DNA from: CAYXLI01 sp964464925
Lineage (GTDB): Bacteria; Acidobacteriota; Terriglobia; Bryobacterales; Bryobacteraceae
Assembly: GCA_964464925.1 (NCBI GenBank)
Contig: CAYXLI010000004.1
Coordinates: 124,001 to 188,000 of the forward strand
Direction: 5' to 3'
DNA length: 64,000 bases
Both the position numbers and the translations under genes were made by a program. Below, piece after piece: positions 8,461 to 16,012 of this stretch (position 1 is its first letter; each line of letters begins with the position of its first letter). The notes under the pieces were generated by a model. The model was given only the letters and a program-made list of their open reading frames with translations, was not told the DNA's origin and did not search any database.

Positions 8461-8817
8461 ATGACTCATTCACAGCACCTCGATGCAACATTCGCGGCAC
8501 TTGCGGATCCGACGCGGCGGGCCATCCTCGCGCGTCTCGCGTCCGGCGACGCTTCAGTGATGGAACTGGCCGAGCCGTTCGCAATATCCCAGCCCGCAAT
8601 CTCAAAGCACCTCAAAGTGCTAGAGCGTGCGGGCCTGATTTCGCGCGGCCGCGACGCGCAGAGGCGCCCATGCCGTCTTGTAGCCAAACCACTAGCGGAA
8701 GCCAACGGATGGCTGGAAGACTACCGCCGCTTCTGGGAGGCCAGTTTCCAACGCCTTGACGCTTTGCTGGATGAGCTGAAAACCAACGAGAGAAAGAATC
8801 GAGGAAAGCGCAAATGA
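8461..8817 (+). CDS. ArsR-family winged-helix transcriptional regulator
   Basis: A 118-residue ArsR/SmtB-like DNA-binding protein: LADPTRRAILARLASGDASV, MELAEPFAISQPAISKHLKVLERAGLI is the helix-turn-helix region (described by its core SQPAISKHLKVL), followed by the wing. It lacks the cysteine-rich metal site of true arsenic sensors and belongs to the group that pairs with SRPBCC proteins. ATG 8461 was chosen. An in-frame TTG at 8455 is possible and is better spaced from GAGGGG. The gene overlaps the downstream SRPBCC gene by 4 bp (ATGA), a very common pairing in which the regulator controls its partner. Confidence 0.92.
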   Translation: MTHSQHLDATFAALADPTRRAILARLASGDASVMELAEPFAISQPAISKHLKVLERAGLISRGRDAQRRPCRLVAKPLAEANGWLEDYRRFWEASFQRLDALLDELKTNERKNRGKRK

Positions 8818-9302
8818 AGAACACCGGAACCCTGAAAGTAACTACACCCACCGATCGCGAAATTGTCATGACGCGAGTTTTTGACGCTCCACGCCACCTC
8901 GTCTTCGAGGCGTTCACCAAGCCTGAGTTGCTCAAACGCTGGTTCGGACCGCGCGGCTGGTCGCTGGTGGTCTGCGAAGTCGACCTGAGGGTTGGCGGCG
9001 GTTTTCGCTTCGTGCTGCGTGGCCCGGATGGAACTGACATGGGAATGCGCGGCTTCTATCGCGAGATCGTGCCCGCCGAGCGCTCCGTCCATGTGGAGTC
9101 GTTCGACAACTATCCGGGTGAGTCGACGGTGACCGCCGTATTGGTCGAGCAGGCAGGCAAGACGACGCTCACCGCCACCGTGCTCTATCCTTCGCAGGAG
9201 ATTCGCGATGCCGTGATCAAGTCCGGCATGGAGCACGGCGCCGCCGAGAGCTACGACAAGCTGGCCGAGTTGTTAGCATCGGCAGAGACCAAGAAGCAAT
9301 GA
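8814..9302 (+). CDS. SRPBCC / AHSA1-type ligand-binding protein
   Basis: A 162-residue START-like fold protein of the AHSA1 (activator of Hsp90 homologue) family. Typical segments are TREIVMTRVFDAPRHLVFEAFTKPE (in part), KRWFGPRGW, GGGFRFVLRGPDG and GTTxxxTVLYPSQEIRD. Members bind small hydrophobic ligands in a deep cavity and their roles are mostly unknown. It is translationally coupled to the ArsR-type regulator and shares its promoter. Confidence 0.9.
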   Translation: MKNTGTLKVTTPTDREIVMTRVFDAPRHLVFEAFTKPELLKRWFGPRGWSLVVCEVDLRVGGGFRFVLRGPDGTDMGMRGFYREIVPAERSVHVESFDNYPGESTVTAVLVEQAGKTTLTATVLYPSQEIRDAVIKSGMEHGAAESYDKLAELLASAETKKQ

Positions 9303-9483
9303 TTGTTGAGCCGGCTGACGTTCCACCTCGGGCGGCGAGACCGTACGGGGTTTGAGAGGAACGAGTTCTTGGGAAGCAACTCGACCTTCTGCCCTCGCAC
9401 GATACAGCCTCTCTAGTGTTGCCCTTAAGTACCATTGACACGCTTATGGAACGACATTACCCTTCGATTGAGGTCGGAAGGCT

Positions 9484-9846
9484 ATGATACGGCATACAAT
9501 CCTGGGCTGGGCATTCGCTCTGGCCATTTTGGCTCCGAGCGAGTTATCTGCCTCGCCGGTGAACGGAACTGTCCATCTTGGCGCCGGCCGTTTCCTGGCA
9601 CAGGTGAGTTCTCAATATTCCACCGGTGTGCTGGGTGATTCGCCCATGGCGTTCGCGGGTACGCCATTACTGAGTCTGCTTCTCGCGGCCAGTGACGATG
9701 GGTCCGATGGCAAGGACACCGAAAAGGATGATAATCCTGTCGTCAGGGCGCCGGAGCCTACTTCGGCACTGGTCATTGCGGGTGACCTCCTTTTGTTGCT
9801 CGTTGTCATCTTCGTTAGTCGCAGATTTCGCACGTCGCACACCTGA
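9484..9846 (+). CDS. Short PEP-CTERM protein
   Basis: A 120-residue exported protein. An N-terminal signal peptide (about residues 1-24) is followed by a low-complexity acidic stretch (DDGSDGKDTEKDDN). At residues 88-115 comes a C-terminal sorting signal: APEPTS, a hydrophobic helix, and the basic tail SRRFR. This is the PEP-CTERM pattern read by exosortase/archaeosortase systems, which cleave the signal and deliver the protein to the surface or extracellular matrix. No exosortase is encoded in the window. The function of the short mature part is unknown. Confidence 0.75.
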   Translation: MIRHTILGWAFALAILAPSELSASPVNGTVHLGAGRFLAQVSSQYSTGVLGDSPMAFAGTPLLSLLLAASDDGSDGKDTEKDDNPVVRAPEPTSALVIAGDLLLLLVVIFVSRRFRTSHT

Positions 9847-9949
9847 ATCCAGAGTTCCTTCCAGTAAGATCGATCATTCAAGAGATCGCCCCGGCGCCTT
9901 GGATGGTGCATTCACGCTAGCCCGGAAAGCCGCCCCTTAGACTGTAGAA

Positions 9950-10702
9950 ATGAAGACGAGGTGGGACTCGAATCTCTACGAGGCCAATCACTCCTTTGTG
10001 TGGCAATACGGGCAAGGGCTGCTGCCGGTGCTTGGAGCGAAAGCCGGTGAGCGCATCCTGGATGTTGGCTGCGGGACCGGCCAACTTACGGCACAAATCG
10101 CCGAAACGGGAGCGAAGGCAGTTGGTCTGGACAGCGCCGTGGAGATGATTGGCCAGGCACGGATGAACTACCCGAACCTGGAGTTCCGGCTTGCCGACAT
10201 CACGACATTTCAAACTGACGAACCGTTCCATGCGATCTTCTCGAATGCTGCTTTGCACTGGGTAACGGACGCTCCCGCTGCCGTGAGATCGATGGCGTCC
10301 GCGCTGAGAACTGGCGGCCGTCTGGTAGCCGAGTTCGGCGGCAAAGGAAACATCAGCCGCATTGTTCGCGCGCTAGATCATGCGCTGCATCGCCGCGGCC
10401 TGGCGGTCACGAACACGTTCTATTTCCCGAGCCCCGGGGAGTACGCCTCCCTGCTAGAGGCGAACGGCTTCGAAGTGCGCAGCATTGAACTGTTCGATCG
10501 TCCGACCGATCTGGAGGATCCGGAGAACGGCCTCCGGAGCTGGATCAAGATGTTCAAATCGAAATGGGTGGATACGGTTCCGGCGAGCGACCGGCAGGCG
10601 TTCTTCTCCGAAGTGGAATCAGAACTCCGGGCGCATTTGTTCTACGACGGGATCTGGCATGCGGATTACCGGCGATTGCGCGTCGCCGCCAAGAAGGTAT
10701 GA
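9950..10702 (+). CDS. Class I SAM-dependent methyltransferase (Tam-like)
   Basis: A 250-residue methyltransferase with motif I ILDVGCGTGQLTAQI at about residues 36-50, the acidic adenosine-binding residue in VGLDSA, and FHAIFSNAALHWV, a segment typical of trans-aconitate 2-methyltransferase-like proteins. The C-terminal half (SPGEYASLLEANGFEV, then ELFDRPTDL) also fits that group. The acceptor substrate is inferred only by family resemblance. The gene stands alone and converges on serC with a gap of 20 bp. Confidence 0.85.
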   Translation: MKTRWDSNLYEANHSFVWQYGQGLLPVLGAKAGERILDVGCGTGQLTAQIAETGAKAVGLDSAVEMIGQARMNYPNLEFRLADITTFQTDEPFHAIFSNAALHWVTDAPAAVRSMASALRTGGRLVAEFGGKGNISRIVRALDHALHRRGLAVTNTFYFPSPGEYASLLEANGFEVRSIELFDRPTDLEDPENGLRSWIKMFKSKWVDTVPASDRQAFFSEVESELRAHLFYDGIWHADYRRLRVAAKKV

Positions 10703-10722
10703 GATCCCGTCTCAGCTCAATA

Positions 10723-11874
10723 TCAGAACTTCGCTTTTACTTCCGCGTACGCCCAATCGAGCCAGGGTAGCAGCGCCTGGATGTCGGAAGTTTCGACCGT
10801 TGCCCCGCCCCATACGCGGAGACCCACGGGCGCGTCACGGTAGGCGCCAATGTCATAGGCCGCGCCTTCTTTCTCCAGTAGAGAAACGAGAGACTTGGCA
10901 TGCTTGGCCTGTTCTTCCGCCGGAAGCGCGGTGTAAACCGGGTCGGCAATCTTGAGACAGATGGACGTGCTTGAGCGAGTCGGTTTTTCTTCGGCGAGAA
11001 ATGCTGCCCATGGGGATTTCGCGACCCACTCTTCGATCGCCTGCAGGTTCGCTCGCGACCGGGCTAGCAATGCAGGCAAGCCGCCAATCGACTCCGCCCA
11101 CTTCAGTCCATCGAGCGCATCTTCCACACACAGCATCGAAGGCGTATTGATGGTTTCACCTTCAAAGATTCCGCTGATGAGCTTGCCGCCCTTGGTCATG
11201 AGGAAGATCTTCGGCAGCGGGCGATCGGCCGAATAGCCTTCGAGCCGCTTCACCGCGCGCGGGCTGAGCGCGATCATGCCGTGCCCACCCTCTCCGCCCA
11301 ACACCTTCTGCCAGGACCACGTCACTACATCCAATTTGTTCCATGGCATTTCCATCGCGAAAACTGCGGACGTAGCATCGCAAATCAAGAGCCCCTGACG
11401 GTCCTCGGCGATCCAATCTCCGTTCGGCACGCGGACGCCCGAGGTGGTGCCGTTCCAGGTGAACACCACATCGCGCGACCAGTCCACCTGGCTGAGATCC
11501 GGCAGCTTGCCGTAATCGGCCTTGAACACGCGCAGATCTTTTAGCTTGAGCTGATTCTTGCAGTCGGATGCCCAGCCACTTCCGAAGCTCTCCCAGCAAA
11601 GAACATCGACACCGCGTTCCCCGAGCAACGACCACATCGCCATCTCAACCGCGCCGGTATCGGATGCGGGCACAATCCCGAGGACATACCCGTCCGGGAT
11701 ACCGAGCAACTTCTTGCTGCGTTCGATGACCTCCGCGAGTTTCTGCTTGCCGATTTTAGCCCGGTGCGACCGTCCCACTGCCGCGCCTTTCAAGGCATCC
11801 AGAGTCCAACCTGGGCGCTTGGCACAGGGTCCGGAGGAGAAGCAAGGGTTCTTGGGAGTTTGTGATGGCTTCAT
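10723..11874 (-). CDS. serC: Phosphoserine aminotransferase
   Basis: PLP-dependent enzyme of serine biosynthesis that converts 3-phosphohydroxypyruvate and glutamate to phosphoserine. The 383-residue protein has the family start NPCFSSGPCAKRPGW, the pocket segment GIVPASDTGAVEMAMW, and the PLP lysine in SWQKVLGGEGG (about Lys190). It matches the SerC branch found in alphaproteobacteria and methanogens rather than the shorter E. coli type. No other serine genes are nearby. Confidence 0.9.
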   Translation of the reverse strand: MKPSQTPKNPCFSSGPCAKRPGWTLDALKGAAVGRSHRAKIGKQKLAEVIERSKKLLGIPDGYVLGIVPASDTGAVEMAMWSLLGERGVDVLCWESFGSGWASDCKNQLKLKDLRVFKADYGKLPDLSQVDWSRDVVFTWNGTTSGVRVPNGDWIAEDRQGLLICDATSAVFAMEMPWNKLDVVTWSWQKVLGGEGGHGMIALSPRAVKRLEGYSADRPLPKIFLMTKGGKLISGIFEGETINTPSMLCVEDALDGLKWAESIGGLPALLARSRANLQAIEEWVAKSPWAAFLAEEKPTRSSTSICLKIADPVYTALPAEEQAKHAKSLVSLLEKEGAAYDIGAYRDAPVGLRVWGGATVETSDIQALLPWLDWAYAEVKAKF

Positions 11875-12169
11875 ATAAGTGTATGTTGGAGATCAAACCC
11901 TGGGAGAGCAACAGGAGATGAGGCTCTGCCGCCTATTACCGGGTGATCTGGAAAATTACATTCTATCGAAGCGTCCAGGGATTCCTGGATCTTGGCATCA
12001 ACCGCCAGATGGTTGGTGGAATCTAATTCAATCCAGCCAAGGCCGGGCAAGCGGACATTTCACCTGCCAATTCGAGCCGGACAACTCACATGCTACCGAC
12101 AGAGCGGAGGCGGGACTGGTGGTAACCATCTTAGAGTATGAGATTATTCACGATAGCGAGAAGCTTTGA
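11875..12169 (+). other. Intergenic region between divergent serC and nlpC-type gene
   Basis: 295 bp with no recognised gene. An open frame of 96 codons (11879-12169) ends exactly where the next gene begins, but its product has no recognisable motif and no good ribosome-binding site. The stretch must hold the promoters of serC (leftward) and of the peptidase/epimerase pair (rightward). The only structure seen is a short inverted repeat CCAGG-GATT-CCTGG near 11976-11989. Confidence 0.5.
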
Positions 12170-13027
12170 ATGCAAATGATCCTGTTTGCAGTGCTGTGTA
12201 TGGGCCTTGCTCCTATGCTTTCGATGGCCTCAACGGCAACCGTTATTCATCCAGCGGCCAACATGTACTCCCGTGCCTCGGAAAACGCGGATGTGGTCTC
12301 ACAAGCCATCTACGGGGCGAATGTCGAAGTGTTGGAGGAGAAGGCGGACTGGGCCAAGATCCGAACAGCGGACAAATACTCGGGCTGGATACCGATGTCT
12401 GAACTTATCAGATCCGACCGCCCGTACGCGGAGTCTGGCCGTGTGGCTCAGGTGACCGCTCTGTTTGCAAACCTCTATCTGGAATCGAACATCACCGCGC
12501 ACCGGCCCGTTGTGACCGTTCCGTTCGAAACGAGACTGGAAGTGGTGCGTGAAGAAAGCACGAAAACCGAGCACTGGCTGCAAATCCGATTGCCGGACGA
12601 TCGCTCCGCATGGGTGCAATCCGGCGACGTGACGCTAAACCCGAAGACCATGACGATTTCCGAAGTGGTAGAACTGAGCAAGCGCTTTCTCGGCCTGCCG
12701 TACCTTTGGGGAGGGACATCCGCTTTCGGATATGACTGCTCCGGCTTCACACAAATGCTTTGCCGCCGGAGAGGCGTGCTGATTCCTCGTGATGCCGATG
12801 TTCAGGCTGGATGGTCCGGTGTAGTCGAAGTCAGCAAGGCGGATCTGCACCCCGGCGACCTGCTGTTTTTCGGAACAAATCCGGAAAAGATTACGCATAC
12901 GGGCTTTTATCTCGGCAATGGCGAATTTATTCACGCCACGGCGCACGAAAGACCAGTGATTCAAATCAGCCGGTTGAATGACCAACACTGGACGGAACTG
13001 TTCATTACCGCGAGGAGGCCGAAATGA
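12170..13027 (+). CDS. Exported NlpC/P60 murein-peptide endopeptidase with SH3 domains
   Basis: Predicted gamma-D-glutamyl-amino-acid peptidase of the YkfC type. The 285-residue protein has a signal peptide (about residues 1-20), two bacterial SH3 domains (about 25-85 and 92-155) and a C-terminal NlpC/P60 domain. The catalytic cysteine is in YDCSGF (Cys190), with conserved histidines in THTGFYLG (His243) and FIHA (His255). YLWGGTS before the cysteine is typical. The stop codon overlaps the epimerase start by 4 bp. Together they would cut murein tripeptide to L-Ala-D-Glu and isomerise the released dipeptide. Confidence 0.92.
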   Translation: MQMILFAVLCMGLAPMLSMASTATVIHPAANMYSRASENADVVSQAIYGANVEVLEEKADWAKIRTADKYSGWIPMSELIRSDRPYAESGRVAQVTALFANLYLESNITAHRPVVTVPFETRLEVVREESTKTEHWLQIRLPDDRSAWVQSGDVTLNPKTMTISEVVELSKRFLGLPYLWGGTSAFGYDCSGFTQMLCRRRGVLIPRDADVQAGWSGVVEVSKADLHPGDLLFFGTNPEKITHTGFYLGNGEFIHATAHERPVIQISRLNDQHWTELFITARRPK

Positions 13028-14115
13028 ATCGCAGAACCTGGATGAAGACGTGGGCCGCCACACCGCTGCCCTTGATGCTCAGCGCACCGGCTCGATCGAA
13101 TGCCGTGGAAGTCGAGATCTATCGTTTGAAGCTCCGGCATACGTGGACCACTACGATGGCGTCGAACGACTTCCGCGATGAGATCCAGCTGCGATTTACA
13201 TCAGAAGGTATTACCGGGCGCGGCGAGGGTGCCCCGATAATCCGCTATAAAGAAGACGCAGTGCAGAATAAAGCGGCTGTGGAATCGGTGAAGGAACTCC
13301 TTTCCTCAGCGGACCTGCGGCAGTTTCGCAAGGTGATCGACGAAGTGTTCCGTAAAGTTCAGGGGAACTATGCGGCAAAGGCGGCGATCGACATTGCCCT
13401 GCTCGACTGGTTCACACAGAAGCAAGGTATTCCTCTATACCGGCACTTCGGGCTGGATTCACGCGACACGCCGATCACAACGTTCTCCATCGGCATTGAC
13501 ACGCCGGAGATGACGAAGCAGAAGGTGAAGGAGGCCGAGGCTTATCCGATTCTCAAGGTGAAAGTGGGCTTGGACAAAGATGAGTCCACGATGGAAGCCA
13601 TTCGCAGCGTGACTAAGAAACCGCTACGGGTGGACGCGAATGAAGGCTTCCAGAGCAAACAGCAGGCGGTGGAGAAGATCAATTGGCTGGAGAAGTATGC
13701 CGTGGAGTTCATCGAACAGCCGCTTCCGGCCCACATGATCGAAGAAGCCAAATGGGTTCGCAGCAGGGTGCATATGCCGATCTTCGCGGACGAGGCTTGC
13801 CTGCGTCCGGAAGACATTCCGAAGATCGCGGACACGTGCGACGGCATTGTAGTGAAATTGGACAAGTCCGGCGGCATTCACCAAGTACTGAAGATGGTGG
13901 ATACGGCACGCGCATTCGGAAAGAAGGTAATGATCGGGTGCATGGTGTCCAGTTCGGTGACAATCACCGCGGCCGCGCATATCTCCCCTTTGTGCGACTA
14001 CGCGGATCTGGACGGCAACCTGCTTATTGCGAATGACCCGTACACAGGGGTGAAGGTAGTGAACGGGAAGCTGATTCTGCCGGAGAGGCCCGGGCTGGGG
14101 CTGACAAACGCGTGA
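13024..14115 (+). CDS. Dipeptide (L-Ala-D/L-Glu) epimerase, Tat-exported
   Basis: Enolase-superfamily epimerase that inverts the glutamate centre of L-Ala-D-Glu so that the dipeptide can be used. The 363-residue protein has the catalytic lysine pair in LKVKVG (Lys178, Lys180), metal ligands Asp204 (RVDAN), Glu231 (IEQP) and Asp256 (ADEA), and the second catalytic lysine in VVKLDKSGG (Lys278). The N-terminus NRRTWMK followed by a hydrophobic stretch and APARS looks like a Tat signal, unusual for a family that is normally cytoplasmic. It is coupled to the NlpC/P60 gene, which supports the murein-peptide substrate. Confidence 0.88.
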   Translation: MNRRTWMKTWAATPLPLMLSAPARSNAVEVEIYRLKLRHTWTTTMASNDFRDEIQLRFTSEGITGRGEGAPIIRYKEDAVQNKAAVESVKELLSSADLRQFRKVIDEVFRKVQGNYAAKAAIDIALLDWFTQKQGIPLYRHFGLDSRDTPITTFSIGIDTPEMTKQKVKEAEAYPILKVKVGLDKDESTMEAIRSVTKKPLRVDANEGFQSKQQAVEKINWLEKYAVEFIEQPLPAHMIEEAKWVRSRVHMPIFADEACLRPEDIPKIADTCDGIVVKLDKSGGIHQVLKMVDTARAFGKKVMIGCMVSSSVTITAAAHISPLCDYADLDGNLLIANDPYTGVKVVNGKLILPERPGLGLTNA

Positions 14116-14120
14116 TGGCT

Positions 14121-15311
14121 TTAGCTGGGTGCGGGAAGCCGTTTGTAGGGCGAACTGAGATAGCCCCGGGGCTCCTTCGCGGCATCGGATTGCGGCGCAA
14201 GATTGATCGCCTGCCTGTAAGCCGCGATTGCCTCGCTCCGCCTGCCTTTCAGGTCACAGATCTGCCCGATGCGCATCCACACCAGAATGGCGGCATTTAG
14301 ATCAAGGCGTTCTACGTGAGGCGCGATGCGGCGAAAATTCTCCAGCGACTGGTCCAAATCGTTGTACCAGAATTGCGTCGTTGCCCGATAATACAAGATG
14401 CGTTCCTCGGATAAGTGCGCGTATCCGGGCGAACCTGACTTGCGCAGATTCTCCACCTGCTGCAGTATTGCGAGGGACTCGTCCTTGTTGCCTAGATCGG
14501 CATACATCTGTGCCATTTCGAGCCGTAGGAGGTAGTTTCGCGGGAAGCGCTCGATCAACGCGCTGAGGAGCGGAATGGCTTGGTCCGGTTTCCGCTCGCG
14601 CCGATAGATAGCGGCAAGGATAATCTGCGCGTCATAGCGATTGTATTTGGCTTTTTCGGCGACGAGTTTGATGGTGCGGATTCCGCCCTCCCGGTCGCCG
14701 TGGATTCCAGCCAGCATACCTAAAAACCGATAGGACCAAGGTAGACTTCCCACTAGAAAATCGTGGGCGCCCTGCGCGAGGCGGGCATCGATGAAGGACG
14801 GATCGATATCGGGAATCCTGTTGCACATTTTGCGCGCGGTGGTGGCATCGCGCAGTGCATCGAGCCATGCCTTTCGCACCAGAAAATTCCAGTTCGCGCG
14901 AAGTCCGTGTGCGAGGCCACCGGCGTAAAGTGCGTGAATGTCGCGAGGATTCTTACCCAGACTAGCTTCGGAGAGTTCTATCGCTTTATTCGTAGCAGCT
15001 TCAAAGTCGCGGGCAGCCTCGGCGCTCATCCCCATTTTTGGGCGGCGCAGGAAGGAATTCGTTCCGCTGACGAGTTCGCTCTCCAGCGCGCCGGCCTTGA
15101 GCATCTCGCTGTAGAGCAGCCCTTCGGCCAGATTGTTCCAGGAGGCGGGGTCCTGCGGTTTCTCCCTGCACGCGGACCGGAAGATCGCGATGGCCTGATC
15201 GAACTCGAGATTGTAGAACTGCTCGAAGCCTTTCGGAATGATGACGTCGGAATCGGCGAAGGCTAGGGGTAGCGACCAGACAAACGCGAGAAGTGTAGGG
15301 AAGATCCGCAT
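14121..15311 (-). CDS. Exported tetratricopeptide-repeat protein
   Basis: A 396-residue protein with a signal peptide (MRIFPTLLAFVWSLPLAFA) and a solenoid of TPR units: FEQFYNLEFDQAIAIF near the start, FPRNYLLRLEMAQMYADLGN and RIGQICDLKGRRSEAIAAY near the end. TPR proteins of this kind act as scaffolds, and no catalytic motif is seen. I chose ATG 15311 because the signal peptide begins there; an open frame extends 51 codons upstream into the inverted-repeat element and has no coding character. The gene converges on the epimerase gene with 5 bp between stop codons. Confidence 0.82.
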   Translation of the reverse strand: MRIFPTLLAFVWSLPLAFADSDVIIPKGFEQFYNLEFDQAIAIFRSACREKPQDPASWNNLAEGLLYSEMLKAGALESELVSGTNSFLRRPKMGMSAEAARDFEAATNKAIELSEASLGKNPRDIHALYAGGLAHGLRANWNFLVRKAWLDALRDATTARKMCNRIPDIDPSFIDARLAQGAHDFLVGSLPWSYRFLGMLAGIHGDREGGIRTIKLVAEKAKYNRYDAQIILAAIYRRERKPDQAIPLLSALIERFPRNYLLRLEMAQMYADLGNKDESLAILQQVENLRKSGSPGYAHLSEERILYYRATTQFWYNDLDQSLENFRRIAPHVERLDLNAAILVWMRIGQICDLKGRRSEAIAAYRQAINLAPQSDAAKEPRGYLSSPYKRLPAPS

Positions 15312-15399
15312 GCGGGCGACGTTGATTTCATTATCGCGGGCATGGAATCGTGTTCCAAGCTGACCGGACGCTGCCGGTTCATCCGAGAACGGAGAGAAC

Positions 15400-15535
15400 G
15401 GGGACAGCGACCTCAATCCCGGAAATTTCTGAGCCTTCGGCCGGGTCAACAAGTTAGGACTCAAGAGTGTAGTGCGAGTTACGACACAAGTAACGAAAAG
15501 GCTCGGGAGATTCCGGGATTGAGGTGACTGTCCCC
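15400..15535. repeat. REPIN-like inverted repeat
   Basis: Two 25-bp arms at 15400-15424 and 15511-15535 are reverse complements except for two adjacent bases: GGGGACAG, then CG or TC, then ACCTCAATCCCGGAA. The similarity continues inward through a GAGCCTT block for about 40 bp per arm. The 86-bp centre has no recognised feature. The GGGGACAG end resembles REP sequences mobilised by RAYT transposases. No such transposase is in the window. Confidence 0.75.
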
Positions 15536-15550
15536 GAATTAGGGGAAAAC

Positions 15551-16012
15551 TTAGAGATAGGCGATGACGTCGATCTCCACGAGCGAGTTGCCAGGGATCC
15601 CTCCAGCGGCCGCGATGGTGGTGCGAACAGGCGGCTCCTCGCCAAATCGGCCTTGGAAAACCTCGTTCATGTCTTTGTAGTCCTTGAGGTCATTCAGGTA
15701 GACGTTGCACTTCAAGACCTTGTCCATGGAGGAGCCGACGCTCTCCAGTTGCTGTTGGATCTGATCGAGCACGTGCTTGGTGTGCGCCTTGATGTCGCCT
15801 TCGAAGTGTGCGCCAACACCGGCGATGAACAGCAGGTTTCCATAAGAAACAGTGCTGTTGAAGAGGGGCGTCTTCGCGGGTTTCTTGCCGCCTTTGTAGT
15901 GGACCTTCTTCACCGGCTTGTCCTGAGCCGATGCGGGCGCCGCTGCAGCCGCGCCCGTTGCTGCGGCGGCGAGGCCTTTTCCTAGGAATGAACGTCGATT
16001 TGAATTAGCCAT
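15551..16012 (-). CDS. RidA-family protein with Tat signal
   Basis: RidA proteins hydrolyse reactive enamine/imine intermediates released by PLP enzymes. The 153-residue protein has the family fold: GNLLFIAGVGAHFEGDI, LESVGSSMDKVLKCNVYL and the C-terminal RTTIAAAGGIPGNSLVEID (in part) with the conserved arginine. Unlike ordinary RidA it begins with a clear Tat signal (NRRSFLGKG, then an alanine-rich stretch ending ASA). ATG 16012 was chosen at the start of that signal. It overlaps the SelA-like PLP enzyme by 8 bp, so it probably clears the imine made by that enzyme outside the cytoplasm. Confidence 0.88.
   Translation of the reverse strand: MANSNRRSFLGKGLAAAATGAAAAAPASAQDKPVKKVHYKGGKKPAKTPLFNSTVSYGNLLFIAGVGAHFEGDIKAHTKHVLDQIQQQLESVGSSMDKVLKCNVYLNDLKDYKDMNEVFQGRFGEEPPVRTTIAAAGGIPGNSLVEIDVIAYL

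Noticed and set aside
11879..12169. 96-codon frame between serC and the NlpC/P60 gene
   Set aside because: No recognisable family, poor ribosome-binding site, and it fills a divergent promoter region.
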